A stretch of 64,000 nt of DNA from Streptomyces fagopyri (GCF_009498275.1 NZ_CP045643.1:2852001-2916000), one strand, 5' to 3'; positions 28,463-39,216 are shown, counted from the stretch's first letter. Notes: generated by a model from the sequence alone, not told the origin. Numbers and translations: made by a program.

Positions 28463-30154
28463 TCAGGCCGTCAGCCGCGCGATCGCCTCGTCGACGGTCA
28501 GTTCCTCGCGCTCGCCGGTGCGGCGGTCCTTGAGCTCCAGGACGCCCTCGGCCGAACGGCGCCCGGCGACCAGGATCTTCGGTACGCCGATGAGTTCGGC
28601 GTCCGTGAACTTCACGCCCGGGGAGACACCGGCGCGGTCGTCCACGAGGACCCGCACGCCCGCGGCGCCCAGCTTCTCGGAGACGTCGAGGGCCAGCTCG
28701 GTCTGCAGCGCCTTGCCCGCGGCGACGACGTGGACGTCGGCGGGGGCGATCTCCTTGGGCCAGCACAGGCCCTGCTCGTCCGCCGTCTGCTCGGCGAGCG
28801 CCGCCACCGCGCGCGAGACGCCGATGCCGTAGGAGCCCATGGTCACGCGGACCGGCTTGCCCTGCTGGCCGAGCACGTCGAGCTGGAAGGTGTCGGCGTA
28901 CTTGCGGCCGAGCTGGAAGATGTGGCCGATCTCGATGGCGCGGTCCAGCTTGAGGCCGGCGCCGCAGGACGGGCAGGGGTCGCCCTCCTCGACCACGACG
29001 ACGTCGAGGTAGTCGTCGACCTCGAAGTCACGGCCCGCGACGACGTTCTTCGCGTGCGTGTCGGCCTTGTTGGCGCCCGTGACCCACGCCGTGCCCGGCG
29101 CGACCCGCGGGTCGGCGATGTAGCGGACCTTCTCCAGACCCTGCGGGCCCACGTAACCGCGTACGAGGTCGTCGCGGCCCTCGAAGTCCTCGGCTGTCAC
29201 CAGTTCCACGACGGCGGGCGCGAGGTGCTCGCCCAGCTTGCCGAGGTCGACCTCACGGTCGCCCGGGACGCCGACGGCGACGATCTCGCCGTCGACCTTG
29301 ACCAGCAGGTTCTTGAGGGTGGCGGAGGCCGGGACGCCGAGGTGGCGGGCGAGCGTCTCGATGGTCGGGGTGTCGGGGGTGTCCAGCTCCTCGACCGGGC
29401 CGTGCTCCGCGGTGACGGGCGCGAGCGCGAAGGTCACGGCCTCCGTGTTGGCGGCGTAGTCGCAGGCGGGGCAGTCCGCGAAGGTGTCCTCACCGGCGAC
29501 GGCCGGGGCGAGGAACTCCTCGGAGGCGGAGCCGCCCATGGCGCCCGAGACCGCCGACACGATGCGGTAGTCGAGGCCCAGCCGGGCGAAGATCTTCTGG
29601 TAGGCGGCGCGGTGCAGCGCGTAGGACTCGGCCAGGCCCTCGTCCGTGGTGTCGAAGGAGTACGAGTCCTTCATCTGGAACTCGCGGCCGCGCAGCACGC
29701 CGGAGCGCGGGCGGGCCTCGTCCCGGTACTTGGTCTGGATCTGGTAGAGCATGACCGGCAGGTCCTTGTACGAGGACGCCTGGTCCTTGACGAGGAGGGT
29801 GAAGATCTCCTCGTGCGTCGGGCCGAGCAGGTACTCGCCGCCCTTGCGGTCCTTGAGGCGGAACAGCAGGTCGCCGTACTCCTCCCAGCGGCCCGAGGCC
29901 TCGTAGGGCTCCTTGGGGAGGAGGGCCGGCAGCAGGACCTCCTGGGCGCCGATGGCGTCCATCTCCTCGCGCACGACCCGGGAGATGTTGTCGAGGACCT
30001 TCTTGCCGAGGGGCAGCCAGGTCCAGATGCCCGCGGAGTTGCGGCGCACGTAGCCGGCGCGGACGAGCAGCTTGTGGCTGAGCGTCTCGGCGTCCGCCGG
30101 GTCGTCACGCAGTGTCTTGACCATCGAACGGGACATGCGCTGGACCTGGGCCAT
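28463..30154 (-). CDS. proS: Prolyl-tRNA synthetase
   Basis: This 563-aa class II synthetase charges tRNA-Pro. It shows motif 1 ([23 protein letters not shown]), motif 2 region [15 protein letters not shown] with [19 protein letters not shown], and motif 3 ([14 protein letters not shown]). An editing (INS) domain sits between, at about residues 230-400, marking the bacterial long form, and the C-terminal anticodon-binding domain is complete. Start ATG 30154 has AGGAG upstream and begins [19 protein letters not shown], typical for Streptomyces. The gene converges on the pseudokinase gene across a repeat-bearing gap. Confidence 0.97.
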   Translation of the reverse strand: MAQVQRMSRSMVKTLRDDPADAETLSHKLLVRAGYVRRNSAGIWTWLPLGKKVLDNISRVVREEMDAIGAQEVLLPALLPKEPYEASGRWEEYGDLLFRLKDRKGGEYLLGPTHEEIFTLLVKDQASSYKDLPVMLYQIQTKYRDEARPRSGVLRGREFQMKDSYSFDTTDEGLAESYALHRAAYQKIFARLGLDYRIVSAVSGAMGGSASEEFLAPAVAGEDTFADCPACDYAANTEAVTFALAPVTAEHGPVEELDTPDTPTIETLARHLGVPASATLKNLLVKVDGEIVAVGVPGDREVDLGKLGEHLAPAVVELVTAEDFEGRDDLVRGYVGPQGLEKVRYIADPRVAPGTAWVTGANKADTHAKNVVAGRDFEVDDYLDVVVVEEGDPCPSCGAGLKLDRAIEIGHIFQLGRKYADTFQLDVLGQQGKPVRVTMGSYGIGVSRAVAALAEQTADEQGLCWPKEIAPADVHVVAAGKALQTELALDVSEKLGAAGVRVLVDDRAGVSPGVKFTDAELIGVPKILVAGRRSAEGVLELKDRRTGEREELTVDEAIARLTA

Positions 30155-30246
30155 GGTTCTCGACTCCTGCTGCGTAAGGGTGATGGCAAGGAGGTTAGCC
30201 GGGGGTCCGCCGTCCCCGGAAATCCGTTTCGCCCCGGGGACGCCCG

Positions 30247-30816
30247 TCAGGGGCGCCGCAACGGCAGCGGCGCGCCCATCACGGCGTACGGCTTCGGCGC
30301 GCTCGGGAAGAGGACCTGCCGTGCCAGGTCCTCGTAGCCCAGCGAGTGGTACAGGCCGCGGGCGGGGCTGTCCCTGTCGATGGCCGAGAGGATCGAACGG
30401 GGTTCGGTCGCGCTGTCCGTGATGCCGGTGATCAGGGCACGGCCCGCGCCGCGGTTCTGGTAGCGCGGGTGGACGTGCAGTTCGGTGATCACGAAGGAGC
30501 CGTCGAGCCAGGCGTCGTTGCCCTGCGCGCGCAGATAGGGCTCGACGACGGTGGACCACCAGTGCCCGCGGTCGTTGGGCATGCCGTACACGAAGCCCAC
30601 GAGCCGTCCGTCGGCGGTGGTGGCCCCGAGGGCGCGCGCTCCCGGACTGGTGAGGTGGCGCAGCACGATCTGCCGGCGGACGGCGATCTCGTCGGCGCCC
30701 AGCCCGAAGGCGAGCGCCTGGACCGCGAGCGCCTCGTCGACGCGCGCGGCGAGATCCAGCGGGCCGATGACCACGTCTTCGGGGGTGCGGGGCCCCTGAC
30801 CGGGAAAGCGCAGCAT
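30247..30816 (-). CDS. GNAT family N-acetyltransferase
   Basis: This 189-aa protein has the acetyl-CoA binding motif of the GNAT fold: [21 protein letters not shown], with the [RQ]xxGxG/A signature as RGAGRA. The preceding strand [11 protein letters not shown] and the later [19 protein letters not shown] segment complete the fold. The substrate cannot be told from sequence. It lies upstream of proS in the same direction, 92 bp away. No membrane segment or signal is present. Confidence 0.88.
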   Translation of the reverse strand: MLRFPGQGPRTPEDVVIGPLDLAARVDEALAVQALAFGLGADEIAVRRQIVLRHLTSPGARALGATTADGRLVGFVYGMPNDRGHWWSTVVEPYLRAQGNDAWLDGSFVITELHVHPRYQNRGAGRALITGITDSATEPRSILSAIDRDSPARGLYHSLGYEDLARQVLFPSAPKPYAVMGAPLPLRRP

Positions 30817-30895
30817 GCCGGGGAGACTACAGGTCAGGTACGAGGCTCAGAGCGGCTGCGCGGGGCGGTGTCCGCGGGTGCGGCCGGCGGCGTGG

Positions 30896-31744
30896 CTAGA
30901 ACAGGACGCTCATGAACGCCCCGACCTCCTGGAAGCCCACGCGTCGGTAGGTCGCGCGGGCGGCCGTGTTGAAGTCGTTGACGTAGAGGCTGGCGAGGGG
31001 GGCGACGTCCGCGAGGGCGTAGCGCAGGACGGCCGCCATGCCGGGAGCCGCGAGTCCCTGGCCTCGGTACTCGGGGGCGACCCAGACACCCTGGATCTGG
31101 CAGGCCTGGGAGGTGGCGGCGCCGATCTCGGCCTTGAAGACGACCTTGCCGTTCTGGTCGACGCGGGCGAACGAGCGTCCGGTGCCGACGAGTTCGGCCA
31201 CGCGCGCCTGGTAGAGGAGGCCGCCGTCACCGGCGAGCGGCGAGACGCCGACCTCCTCGGTGAACATCGCCACGCACGCCGGCATGATCGTCTCCATCTC
31301 GTCCTTGCGGATGCGGCGGAGGTAGGGGTCCGGGGCGATGTCGGCGGGGAGTCGGTCGGTGACCATCAGGGGCTGGTGGGCGCGGATCTCACGGGCGGGG
31401 CCCCAGCTCGGTTCGAGCAGCCGCCACAGCTGGGCGGTGGCCTCGACGGGGCCGACGATCGAGGAGCAGCGGCGGCCGGCCCGGCGGGCGCGGTCGGCGA
31501 AGCCGCGGACGGCTCGGGGGGTGGCACAGATCGGGACCAGGTTGGCGCCGGCGTAGCAGAGGGACCGCAGCATGCCGTCCTCGTACCAGCCCCACATCTC
31601 ACCGCCGAGCCGCCAGGGGTCGAGGCCGGCGATCTGCACCCGGGACGCGACGAAGGCGTTGGCGACCGGCTCACGGTTGAGCACGGCGAGCGCGGCGTCC
31701 AGGTCACTCGGTTCGAGGACCCTGGTGGTGGTCTGGGTCAACAC
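30896..31744 (-). CDS. GNAT family N-acetyltransferase with DUF4081-type N-terminal half
   Basis: This 282-aa protein starts at the GTG at 31744 (VLTQTTTRVLEPSDLDAAL), with a GAGG about 10 bp upstream; a longer start at 31783 lacks support. The N-terminal half (AFVASRVQIAGLDPWRLGGE, GANLVPICATPRAVRGFA) matches the DUF4081 domain. The C-terminal half is a GNAT domain with QGVWVAPEYRGQGLAAPGMA and YVNDFNTAARATYRRVGFQ. Substrate unknown. It is common next to ispG in Streptomyces, from memory. The 487-bp upstream region contains a tandem repeat rather than an obvious promoter. Confidence 0.88.
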   Translation of the reverse strand: MLTQTTTRVLEPSDLDAALAVLNREPVANAFVASRVQIAGLDPWRLGGEMWGWYEDGMLRSLCYAGANLVPICATPRAVRGFADRARRAGRRCSSIVGPVEATAQLWRLLEPSWGPAREIRAHQPLMVTDRLPADIAPDPYLRRIRKDEMETIMPACVAMFTEEVGVSPLAGDGGLLYQARVAELVGTGRSFARVDQNGKVVFKAEIGAATSQACQIQGVWVAPEYRGQGLAAPGMAAVLRYALADVAPLASLYVNDFNTAARATYRRVGFQEVGAFMSVLF

Positions 31745-32231
31745 GTACGGGGGCCTCACCCTGGGGTCTACTGATCTCCGCACTGTACCTGGCGAGGTTG
31801 CGGGCCGCCGCCCCTTGTACGGGGCGGACGTGCGACCGGGGGCGCCACGCTTCGTCCGGGGGCGGTCGGTCGCGGGTGCGTGGGGGTGGGCGCACGGTTC
31901 CCCGCGCGCCTCGGGCGGGGCCGCGCCCCGGGAGCACCCGTCAGCATCTCGACGCCGTCGAGCGCGGGTGCGTGGGGGCTGGGCGCGCAGCTCCCCCGCG
32001 CCCCTCAGGCGGGGCCGCGCCCCTGGATCAGCCGTCGCGCCCCGACGCCGTCGAGCGCGGGTACTCGGGGGCCGAGCGCGCAGCTCCCCCGCGCCCCTCA
32101 GGCGGGGCTGCGGCCCGGGAGCGGTCGTCGCACGCGGATTCGGTGCGTGCCGGCTTCGGGGTGCGTCTTCGGGTCGTCCGCGTTCGAGGGCGGGTCCTTC
32201 GGGCGAGGGGCGCGGCAGCGCCCGGCGGGGG
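31745..32231. other. 487-bp gene-free region between ispG and the DUF4081 acetyltransferase gene
   Basis: No coding region is supported. About half is the three-unit tandem repeat at 31871-32140; the rest is GC-rich without recognisable promoter hexamers. Since both flanking genes are on the minus strand, this stretch is the ispG 3' flank and the acetyltransferase 5' flank. Confidence 0.45.
31871..32140. repeat. Tandem repeat of about 92-93 bp, three units
   Basis: Units begin near 31871, 31963 and 32056 with CGCGGGTGC or CGCGGGTAC and share CGCGCAGCTCCCCCGCGCC, followed by CTCAGGCGGGGC. The shared core resembles the dispersed word in the hairpin at 20402-20446 (CGCGCAGTTCCCCGCGCCCC). Units 2 and 3 are closest; unit 1 is more diverged. 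Confidence 0.75.
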
Positions 32232-33389
32232 TCAGCCCGCCACGGCCACCGAGGGCTCGCCGGAGGCGACCCCGTCGGCCTCCATCTGCTCGGCGAGCTT
32301 CATCGCTTCCTCGATGAGGGTCTCGACGATCTTCGACTCGGGCACGGTCTTGATGACCTCACCCTTGACGAAGATCTGGCCCTTGCCGTTGCCGGAGGCG
32401 ACGCCGAGGTCGGCCTCGCGGGCCTCGCCCGGTCCGTTCACGACGCAGCCCATGACGGCGACCCGGAGCGGGACCTCCATGCCGGTCAGACCGGCGGTGA
32501 CCTCTTCGGCCAGCTTGTAGACGTCGACCTGGGCACGGCCGCACGACGGGCAGGAGACGATCTCCAGGCCGCGCTGCTTGAGGTTGAGGGACTCCAGGAT
32601 CTGGAGGCCGACCTTGATCTCCTCGACGGGCGGAGCGGAGAGGGAGACGCGGATCGTGTCGCCGATGCCCTCGGACAGGAGCGCGCCGAAGGCGACCGCC
32701 GACTTGATCGTGCCCTGGAAGGCCGGGCCCGCCTCCGTCACGCCCAGGTGGAGGGGGTAGTCGCAGGCGGCGGCCAGCTGCCGGTAGGCGTTGACCATGA
32801 CGACCGGGTCGTTGTGCTTGACCGAGATCTTGATGTCCCGGAAGTCGTGCTCCTCGAAGAGGGACGCCTCCCACAGCGCCGACTCGACGAGGGCTTCCGG
32901 CGTCGCCTTGCCGTACTTCTGGAGCAGGCGCCGGTCGAGCGAGCCCGCGTTGACGCCGATCCGGATCGGGGTGCCGGCGTCCTTCGCGGCCCGGGCGATC
33001 TCCTTGACCTGGTCGTCGAACTGCTTGATGTTGCCGGGGTTGACGCGCACCGCCGCGCAGCCCGCGTCGATCGCCGCGAAGACGTACTTCGGCTGGAAGT
33101 GGATGTCCGCGATCACCGGGATCTGCGACTTGCGGGCGATCGTCGCGAGGGCGTCCGCGTCGTCCTGGGTCGGACAGGCGACCCGGACGATCTGGCAGCC
33201 GGACGCGGTCAGCTCGGCGATCTGCTGGAGCGTGGCGCCGATGTCCGACGTGCGCGTGGTCGTCATCGACTGCACCGAGACGGGTGCGTCTCCACCCACG
33301 GCCACGGTTCCGACCTGGATCTGCCGGCTCTTGCGGCGCTCGGCGAGCTTGGTCGGAACGGACGGCATGCCGAGAGAAATCGCAGTCAT
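32232..33389 (-). CDS. ispG: 4-hydroxy-3-methylbut-2-enyl diphosphate synthase IspG (GcpE)
   Basis: This 385-aa iron-sulfur enzyme converts MEcPP to HMBPP in the MEP isoprenoid pathway. The start is the ATG at 33389 ([19 protein letters not shown]). The TIM-barrel half shows [15 protein letters not shown] and [15 protein letters not shown]. The cluster-binding half has the cysteines in SCPSCGR and [10 protein letters not shown], the family signature. It lies downstream of rseP and dxr on the same strand; dxr is another MEP pathway gene, so isoprenoid supply genes are grouped here, split by the site-2 protease gene. Confidence 0.97.
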   Translation of the reverse strand: MTAISLGMPSVPTKLAERRKSRQIQVGTVAVGGDAPVSVQSMTTTRTSDIGATLQQIAELTASGCQIVRVACPTQDDADALATIARKSQIPVIADIHFQPKYVFAAIDAGCAAVRVNPGNIKQFDDQVKEIARAAKDAGTPIRIGVNAGSLDRRLLQKYGKATPEALVESALWEASLFEEHDFRDIKISVKHNDPVVMVNAYRQLAAACDYPLHLGVTEAGPAFQGTIKSAVAFGALLSEGIGDTIRVSLSAPPVEEIKVGLQILESLNLKQRGLEIVSCPSCGRAQVDVYKLAEEVTAGLTGMEVPLRVAVMGCVVNGPGEAREADLGVASGNGKGQIFVKGEVIKTVPESKIVETLIEEAMKLAEQMEADGVASGEPSVAVAG

Positions 33390-33505
33390 CTGCTGTGCAA
33401 CCCCAAGTTGTGGATCAAGGTCCCGGAATCGTGGGCTCCAGGCTCCGAGATTACGGCACCGGCGCGCGCGCGAGCACATCACGCCCCTAAACCCACCCAA
33501 CGGAT

Positions 33506-33537
33506 GGTGGCCGGACACCCCAGGGTGCCCGGCCACC
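33506..33537 (-). terminator. Hairpin between rseP and ispG
   Basis: GGTGGCCGG (33506-33514) pairs with CCGGCCACC (33529-33537), with further pairing inside (ACACCC with GGGTG). It lies 16 bp after the rseP stop codon. Confidence 0.65.
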
Positions 33538-33552
33538 GTGAACGGCGCCCTA

Positions 33553-34857
33553 CTAGGAGATTTTCACCGGGTTGACCACGTCCGCGATCAGCACGAGGAG
33601 CGTGAAGCAGACGAAGATCCCGGCCACCACGTAGGCCACCGGCATCAGCTTCGCGACGTCGAACGGACCCGGGTCGGGCCGCTTGAGCACCTTCGCCGCG
33701 TTGCGCCGCAGCGACTCCCACAGCGCGCCCGCGATGTGCCCGCCGTCGAGCGGGAGCAGCGGGAGCATGTTGAACAGGAAGAGGGACAGGTTGAAGCCCG
33801 CGACCAGCAACAGCATCATCGCGACCTGCTGGGAGGCCGGGATGTCGAGGGTGAAGACGTCCCCGCCGATCCGGGCCGCGCCGACCACGCCCATCGGGGA
33901 GTCCGCCTTGCGCGGGCCGTCGCCGAAGGCCGCGTTCCACAGGTCGGGGATCTTGCCGGGCAGCGAGACCAGCGACTCGACGCCGTTCTGCATCATGTCG
34001 CCCATGCGGTCCACGGACTGTCCGAACGACTGCTGGACGATGCCGGAGGCGGGGGTGAAGCCGAGGAAGCCGGCGTACACGTACTTGCCCTCGACGTAGC
34101 CGCCGTTTCCGTCGGTCTTGCTGACCTGGTTCTTGATCAGGTGGGTCTTGAGGTCGATCCGCCGGCCGTCGCGGTCGACCGTGATGGTGACGTCCTTGCC
34201 GGGGTTGGAACGGATGTCGGACTGCAGGGCCGACCAGTCGTCGACCGCCCTGCCGTCGAACGCGACGATCTTGTCGCCGCCCTTGAGCCCGGCGGCCTTG
34301 GCGGGCGCGGCCTCATCGCTCGCCGCGCACTTCGAGCGGTTCTCGCTCTGCTGGATGACACAGTCCGAGACCTTGCCGACCGTGGTGGTCTGGGTCTGCA
34401 CGCCGAACGTCATCATCACGCCGAGGAAGATCGCGACGGCCAGGATCAGGTTCATGAACGGGCCCGCGAACATCACGATCACGCGCTTCCACGGCTTGCG
34501 CGTGTAGAAGAGGCGGGTCTCGTCACCGGGTTGGAGCTCTTCGAAGGCGGCGGACCTGGCGTCCTCGATCATGCCCCGGAAGGGGGAGGTCGAGCGTGCC
34601 TCGATCCGGCCGTCGGGGCCCGGCGGGAACATCCCGATCATGCGGATGTAGCCACCGAGCGGGACCGCCTTCACCCCGTACTCCGTGTCACCCTTCCTCC
34701 GCGACCAGATGGTCGGTCCGAAGCCGACCATGTACTGCGGCACACGGATGCCGAAGAGTTTGGCCGTCGACAGATGTCCCAGCTCGTGCCAGGCGATCGA
34801 GATGAGCAGGCCGACCACGAAGACGACTATGCCGAGGATCATCATCAGGGTCGTCAT
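33553..34857 (-). CDS. rseP: RseP/RIP-type site-2 metalloprotease
   Basis: This 434-aa intramembrane zinc protease cleaves transmembrane anti-sigma or signalling proteins. The N-terminal helix carries the metal site HELGH at residues 24-28 ([17 protein letters not shown]). A second helix begins at [21 protein letters not shown] domain follows ([22 protein letters not shown]). The third ligand motif [13 protein letters not shown] is near residue 390, with a last helix at the end. The ATG at 34857 overlaps the dxr stop by four bases, so the two are translationally coupled, the usual pairing in actinobacteria. Confidence 0.94.
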   Translation of the reverse strand: MTTLMMILGIVVFVVGLLISIAWHELGHLSTAKLFGIRVPQYMVGFGPTIWSRRKGDTEYGVKAVPLGGYIRMIGMFPPGPDGRIEARSTSPFRGMIEDARSAAFEELQPGDETRLFYTRKPWKRVIVMFAGPFMNLILAVAIFLGVMMTFGVQTQTTTVGKVSDCVIQQSENRSKCAASDEAAPAKAAGLKGGDKIVAFDGRAVDDWSALQSDIRSNPGKDVTITVDRDGRRIDLKTHLIKNQVSKTDGNGGYVEGKYVYAGFLGFTPASGIVQQSFGQSVDRMGDMMQNGVESLVSLPGKIPDLWNAAFGDGPRKADSPMGVVGAARIGGDVFTLDIPASQQVAMMLLLVAGFNLSLFLFNMLPLLPLDGGHIAGALWESLRRNAAKVLKRPDPGPFDVAKLMPVAYVVAGIFVCFTLLVLIADVVNPVKIS

Positions 34858-36110
34858 GCACGAGCCTCCGCGGTTGTCGTCTGTGCCGTCAGTGCACGGG
34901 CCCGGGCACGCGCCCAGGTCTCCGCTTCGAGGACGTCCGCGACGGTCAGGGAAGTTCCCGATCGGGGTGTTCCGTGTTCCTCGACCACCCGTGTGACGGT
35001 CTCCATGATCCCATTGAACGGCAGCGTGCCGTTCAGGAACGCGTCGACGCACTCCTCGTTCGCCGCATTGAACACCGCCGGGGCCGTGCCCGCGAGCCGG
35101 CCCACGTGCCGGGCGAGTCCGACCGAGGGGAACGCCTCGTTGTCGAGCGGGAAGAACTCCCAGCTCGACGCCTTGGTCCAGTCGCAGGCCGGGGCCGCGT
35201 CGGGGACGCGCTCCGGCCAGCCGAGGCCGATGGCGATCGGTCCCCGCATGTCGGGGGGCGTCGCCTGGGCCAGTGTCGATCCGTCCGTGTACTCAACCAT
35301 CGAGTGGACATACGACTGCGGGTGCACGACCACCTCAATGCGATCGAAGGGAATGTCGTAGAGGAGGTGCGCCTCGATGACTTCCAGCCCCTTGTTGACC
35401 AGGGTCGCGGAGTTGATGGTGATGACCGGTCCCATGGCCCAGGTGGGGTGGGCCAGGGCGTCGGCCGGGGTGACGTTCGCCAGTTCAGCCTTGGTACGGC
35501 CCCGGAAGGGTCCACCGGAGGCGGTCACGACCAGCTTGCGGACGTCCGCGCGGGTGCCGGCCGCCAGTGCCTGGAACAGGGCCGCGTGCTCGGAGTCGAC
35601 CGGAATGATCTGCCCCGGCTTGGCCAGCGCCTTCACCAGCGGGCCGCCGACGATGAGCGACTCCTTGTTGGCGAGCGCGAGGGTGCGGCCCGCCTCCAGG
35701 GCGGCGAGGGTGGGGGCGAGGCCGATGGAGCCGGTGATGCCGTTGAGGACGGTGTGACCGTCGGATCCGGCGAGGTGGGTGGCGGCGTCGGCTCCCGCGA
35801 GGATCTCGGGGAGCGGTTCACCGGCCGTGTACCGGGCGGCCAGCGCCTCCCGCAGCGCGGGTACGACGTCCTCGCGCGCGACCGCGACCGTACGCACCCG
35901 CAGTCGGTGGGCCTGCTCGGCGAGCAGTGCGACCCTGCCGCCGGCGGCGGAGAGCCCGGTGACGCGGAAGCGGTCGGGGTTGCGCAGCACGAGGTCGATG
36001 GCCTGGGTCCCGATCGACCCGGTGGAGCCGAGGATCACGACATCCCTGACTCCGTCCACGGGGTCGAAGACGAGATGCGGATCAGCGAGGGGGGCTGGAC
36101 TGTCGCTCAT
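34854..36110 (-). CDS. dxr: 1-deoxy-D-xylulose 5-phosphate reductoisomerase
   Basis: This 418-aa NADPH enzyme makes MEP from DXP. The NADPH motif is [18 protein letters not shown], and substrate and metal-binding segments include [37 protein letters not shown] and the [28 protein letters not shown] region. Start ATG 36110 is preceded by a run of six G residues directly adjacent, which is close for a Shine-Dalgarno, so the exact start could shift. It is coupled to rseP, and the divergent gene is the lamin-tail protein at 36302. Confidence 0.97.
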   Translation of the reverse strand: MSDSPAPLADPHLVFDPVDGVRDVVILGSTGSIGTQAIDLVLRNPDRFRVTGLSAAGGRVALLAEQAHRLRVRTVAVAREDVVPALREALAARYTAGEPLPEILAGADAATHLAGSDGHTVLNGITGSIGLAPTLAALEAGRTLALANKESLIVGGPLVKALAKPGQIIPVDSEHAALFQALAAGTRADVRKLVVTASGGPFRGRTKAELANVTPADALAHPTWAMGPVITINSATLVNKGLEVIEAHLLYDIPFDRIEVVVHPQSYVHSMVEYTDGSTLAQATPPDMRGPIAIGLGWPERVPDAAPACDWTKASSWEFFPLDNEAFPSVGLARHVGRLAGTAPAVFNAANEECVDAFLNGTLPFNGIMETVTRVVEEHGTPRSGTSLTVADVLEAETWARARARALTAQTTTAEARA

Positions 36111-36197
36111 CCCCCCATTGTGGCCGCAACGCGGGCCGCTCAGGACAGGGCTCCCCGCTTCCGTTTCAGCCCCCCTTAGCACCCCGGTGCTACGGAG

Positions 36198-36241
36198 GGG
36201 GTGAAATCACCCCTTGTGAATCTCACGTGAAGATCACGTGA
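36198..36241. promoter_or_regulatory. Cluster of palindromes between dxr and the lamin-tail gene
   Basis: GGGGTGA (36198-36204) and TCACCCC (36207-36213) are perfect arms around AA. Two octamer palindromes TCACGTGA follow at 36223-36230 and 36234-36241, spaced 11 bp, one helical turn. Located 62-105 bp upstream of the lamin-tail start and 88-131 bp from dxr. Confidence 0.6.
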
Positions 36242-36301
36242 TAACACTTCACCACTGGCCGGTGGACGACCGGCCGGGGGACGACACCCTGGGGGGTTCC
36301 C

Positions 36302-36754
36302 ATGCGGATTCGCGCTGCCCTGCCCGCGCTCGCCGGCGCCGTGGCACTGACGGGCACGTTTCTTCTCAGCACTCCGGCGCAGGCCGCCGGCGGTGTGACC
36401 ATCCATCACGTCTGGTTCGACAGTCCGGGCTCCGACAACCGCTCCAACACGAGCCTCAACGGCGAGTGGGTGCAGATCAAGAACACCAGTTCGACGTCGG
36501 TCTCGCTCAAGGGCTGGATCCTGAAGGACGTGTCGAACCACCGGTACACCTTCCCCGACGTGAGGATCGGGGCGGGCAAGACCATGAAGGTGCACACCGG
36601 AAGCGGTAGGGACACCACGGCGGACAAGTTCCAGAACCGCCGCGCGTACGTGTGGAACAACACCAGCGACACCGCCACGCTGACGAAGGCGAGCGGCAGC
36701 AAGGTCGACTCGTGTTCGTGGACGACCCGGGACCCCAGCGACAAGTACTGCTGA
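36302..36754 (+). CDS. Secreted lamin-tail domain protein
   Basis: This 150-aa protein has a clear Sec signal peptide (MRIRAALPALAGAVALTGTF, cleavage after TPAQAA near residue 29). The mature part is one lamin-tail (LTD) domain, recognised by LNGEWVQIKNTSSTSVSLKGW, then ILKDVSNHRYTFPDVRIGAGKTM and VWNNTSDTATLTKASGSKVDS. LTD domains are Ig-like folds found in secreted bacterial proteins, often with nucleases or wall-binding parts; none is fused here. Two Cys near the end (DSCSW...KYC) could form a disulfide. It is a single gene with its own upstream regulatory cluster. Confidence 0.88.
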   Translation: MRIRAALPALAGAVALTGTFLLSTPAQAAGGVTIHHVWFDSPGSDNRSNTSLNGEWVQIKNTSSTSVSLKGWILKDVSNHRYTFPDVRIGAGKTMKVHTGSGRDTTADKFQNRRAYVWNNTSDTATLTKASGSKVDSCSWTTRDPSDKYC

Positions 36755-36804
36755 TCCCGGGCGGGCCGCCACCCGCCCGCGGCCGGGGCGTCCGGACGCC
36801 GGGG

Positions 36805-36838
36805 CGGGGGCCGACGCGCTCGACGGCGTCGGCCCCCG
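36805..36838. terminator. Bidirectional hairpin between convergent genes
   Basis: A perfect 13-bp stem (36805-36817 with 36826-36838) has an 8-nt loop. It lies between the lamin-tail gene stop at 36754 and the acyl-CoA dehydrogenase stop at 36855. Confidence 0.75.
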
Positions 36839-36854
36839 CGGGCCGGGACCGCGG

Positions 36855-38786
36855 TCAGCGGATGGGCCGACGCACGTTCTCCCGCTGGGCGGGACCGGGC
36901 GTCGCGTCGGCGATCCACGGGCCGTCGCCCGACGGGTCGACGACCCCCTCCTCCAACCAGGTGTACGTGCCCGACATCACGTTCTTCACGACCCTGCGGT
37001 CGAGCTCGTCGGTGTTGGTCCACAGCCGCCCGAAGAGTTCGTCGACGCGGACACGGGACTGCCTGCAGAAGGCGTCGGCGAGCTGGTAGGCCTCACGGCC
37101 GTGCTCGCCCTCGGTGCGCATGAGTTCGGCGCGCACACAGGCCGCGCTCATCGCGAAGAGCTCGGCGCCGATGTCGACGATCCGGCCCAGGAAACCCTGC
37201 TTGGTCTCCATCCGTCCCTGCCAGCGGGACATGGCGTAGAAGGTGGAGCGGGCCAGCTTGCGGGCGCTGCGTTCGACGTAGCGCAGGTGCGGCGAGAGGT
37301 CGACGCCGTGCTGGAACTCGCTGTACGAGCGCGGGAGCTGGCCGGGGCCCGCGACCAGCTTCGGAAGCCACTTGGCGTAGAAGACACCGGCGTTGGCGCC
37401 CGCCTTCGCCTTGTCCGAGAGGGACTTGTCGGGGTCGATGAGGTCACCGGCCACCGAGAGGTGGGCGTCCACGGCCTCGCGGGCGATCAGCAGGTGCATG
37501 ATCTCCGTCGAGCCCTCGAAGATGCGGTTGATGCGCAGGTCCCGCAGGATCTGCTCGGCCGGGACCGCCCGTTCGCCGCGGGCCTTGAGCGACGCGGCGG
37601 TCTCGAAGCCGCGGCCACCGCGGATCTGGACCAGTTCGTCGGCCATCAGGCAGGCCATCTCGGAGCCGTACAGCTTGGCGAGGGCGGCCTCGATACGGAT
37701 GTCGTTGCGGTCCTCGTCGGCCATCTGCGAGGACAGGTCGACGACCGCCTCCAGGGCGAACGTCGTCGCCGCGATGAAGGAGATCTTCGCTCCGACCGCC
37801 TCGTGGAAGGCCACCGGCTTGCCCCACTGCTCGCGCGCGGCGGACCACTCGCGGGCGATCTTCAGACACCACTTCCCCGCGCCCACGCACATGGCGGGGA
37901 GCGAGAGCCGGCCCGTGTTGAGGGTGGTCAGCGCGATCTTCAGACCCGCGCCCTCCGGACCGATCCGGTTCGCGGCGGGGACGCGCACCTGATGGAAGCG
38001 GGTGACACCGTTCTCCAGGCCGCGCAGACCCATGAAGGCGTTGCGGTGCTCGACGGTGATGCCGTCGGAACCGGCCTCCACCACGAACGCCGTGATGCCG
38101 CCCTTGTGACCCTCGGACTTCGGCACCCGCGCCATGACGACGAGGAGATCGGCGACGACACCGTTGGTCGTCCAGAGTTTCACCCCGTCGAGGACGTAGT
38201 CGTCGCCGTCCGGCACGGCACTCGTGGCCAGCCGCGCCGGGTCGGAACCGACGTCCGGTTCGGTGAGCAGGAAGGCCGAGATGTCGGTGCGGGCACAGCG
38301 GGGCAGGAAGGTGTCCTTCTGCTCCTTGGTGCCGAAGATCTTCAGCGGCTGCGGTACGCCGATCGACTGATGCGCGGAGAGCAGCGCGCCGATCGCCGGG
38401 CTCGCGGAGCCGACCAGCGCGAGCGCCTTGTTGTAGTACACCTGGGTGAGGCCGAGGCCGCCGTACTTGGTGTCGATCTTCATGCCGAGAGCGCCGAGTT
38501 CCTTGAGCCCGTCGACGACCTCGTCGGGGATCCGCGCCTCGCGCTCGATCCGGGCGGAGTCGATCTTCGTCTCGCAGAAGTCGCGCAACTTGGCGAGGAA
38601 CTCCTCGCCACGCTGGACCGCCTCGTCGGGCGGCAGGGGGTGCGGGTGGATCAGGTCGAGCCGGAAGCGCCCGAGGAACAGTTCCTTGGCGAAGCTGGGC
38701 TTGCGCCAGTCCTGTTCCCGCGCCGCCTCGGCGACCTGACGGGCCTCACGTTCGGTGACTGTGGGCCGGTGGGGTGTTGCGGACAA
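36855..38786 (-). CDS. Long-form acyl-CoA dehydrogenase family protein
   Basis: This protein of about 643 aa is longer than the usual 380-aa enzymes. Motifs are LLTEPDVGSDPARLATSAV (FAD/substrate loop), IRGGRGFET and NRIFEGSTEIMHLLIAREA, whose Glu in FEGSTEI is in the usual catalytic position. An N-terminal extension (REARQVAEAAREQDWRKPSF) and a C-terminal helical half after about residue 420 complete it. The start is unclear: GTG 38816 lacks a ribosome-binding site, while TTG 38786 has GAGGTGA with a 5-bp gap and is chosen. Substrate is unknown. It is divergent from the LacI regulator. Confidence 0.88.
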   Translation of the reverse strand: MSATPHRPTVTEREARQVAEAAREQDWRKPSFAKELFLGRFRLDLIHPHPLPPDEAVQRGEEFLAKLRDFCETKIDSARIEREARIPDEVVDGLKELGALGMKIDTKYGGLGLTQVYYNKALALVGSASPAIGALLSAHQSIGVPQPLKIFGTKEQKDTFLPRCARTDISAFLLTEPDVGSDPARLATSAVPDGDDYVLDGVKLWTTNGVVADLLVVMARVPKSEGHKGGITAFVVEAGSDGITVEHRNAFMGLRGLENGVTRFHQVRVPAANRIGPEGAGLKIALTTLNTGRLSLPAMCVGAGKWCLKIAREWSAAREQWGKPVAFHEAVGAKISFIAATTFALEAVVDLSSQMADEDRNDIRIEAALAKLYGSEMACLMADELVQIRGGRGFETAASLKARGERAVPAEQILRDLRINRIFEGSTEIMHLLIAREAVDAHLSVAGDLIDPDKSLSDKAKAGANAGVFYAKWLPKLVAGPGQLPRSYSEFQHGVDLSPHLRYVERSARKLARSTFYAMSRWQGRMETKQGFLGRIVDIGAELFAMSAACVRAELMRTEGEHGREAYQLADAFCRQSRVRVDELFGRLWTNTDELDRRVVKNVMSGTYTWLEEGVVDPSGDGPWIADATPGPAQRENVRRPIR

Positions 38787-39216
38787 GAAGCTCACCTCGC
38801 CGCGAATAGGGATCACTGGGAGTCTTCGTTACTGACCGGTGCTACTCGATCGTATGTACCCGATTGCGGGCGACCCCACCAGTCCTCGCGCGGCGTTCGG
38901 GCCGCCCCCGGACCGTCCGGGGATCGACCGGCGTCCACCACGTACGCGGCCTTCCGGCCGGTGTCGCCTGACATGTTCCACATTGCTCCATCACGGCCCG
39001 CGGCGCCGCACCGGGCGTCACATCAGGGGGCCGTTCGGGGGACCTTCCGCGTGACACCCGTCGACCGGTCCCCCGCTCCGGGTTCCCCCGTCCCCCGCGT
39101 CCACTCCGTCCCCCCGTGTCCGCTCCGCCCCGCCCGCCCCCCGTCCCCTCCGGCAGGGCGCCGCGGCAGGGGCGGGCGTCTCGCGACGAGCCGAGAGCGG
39201 GCCGGAAAATCGGGTG

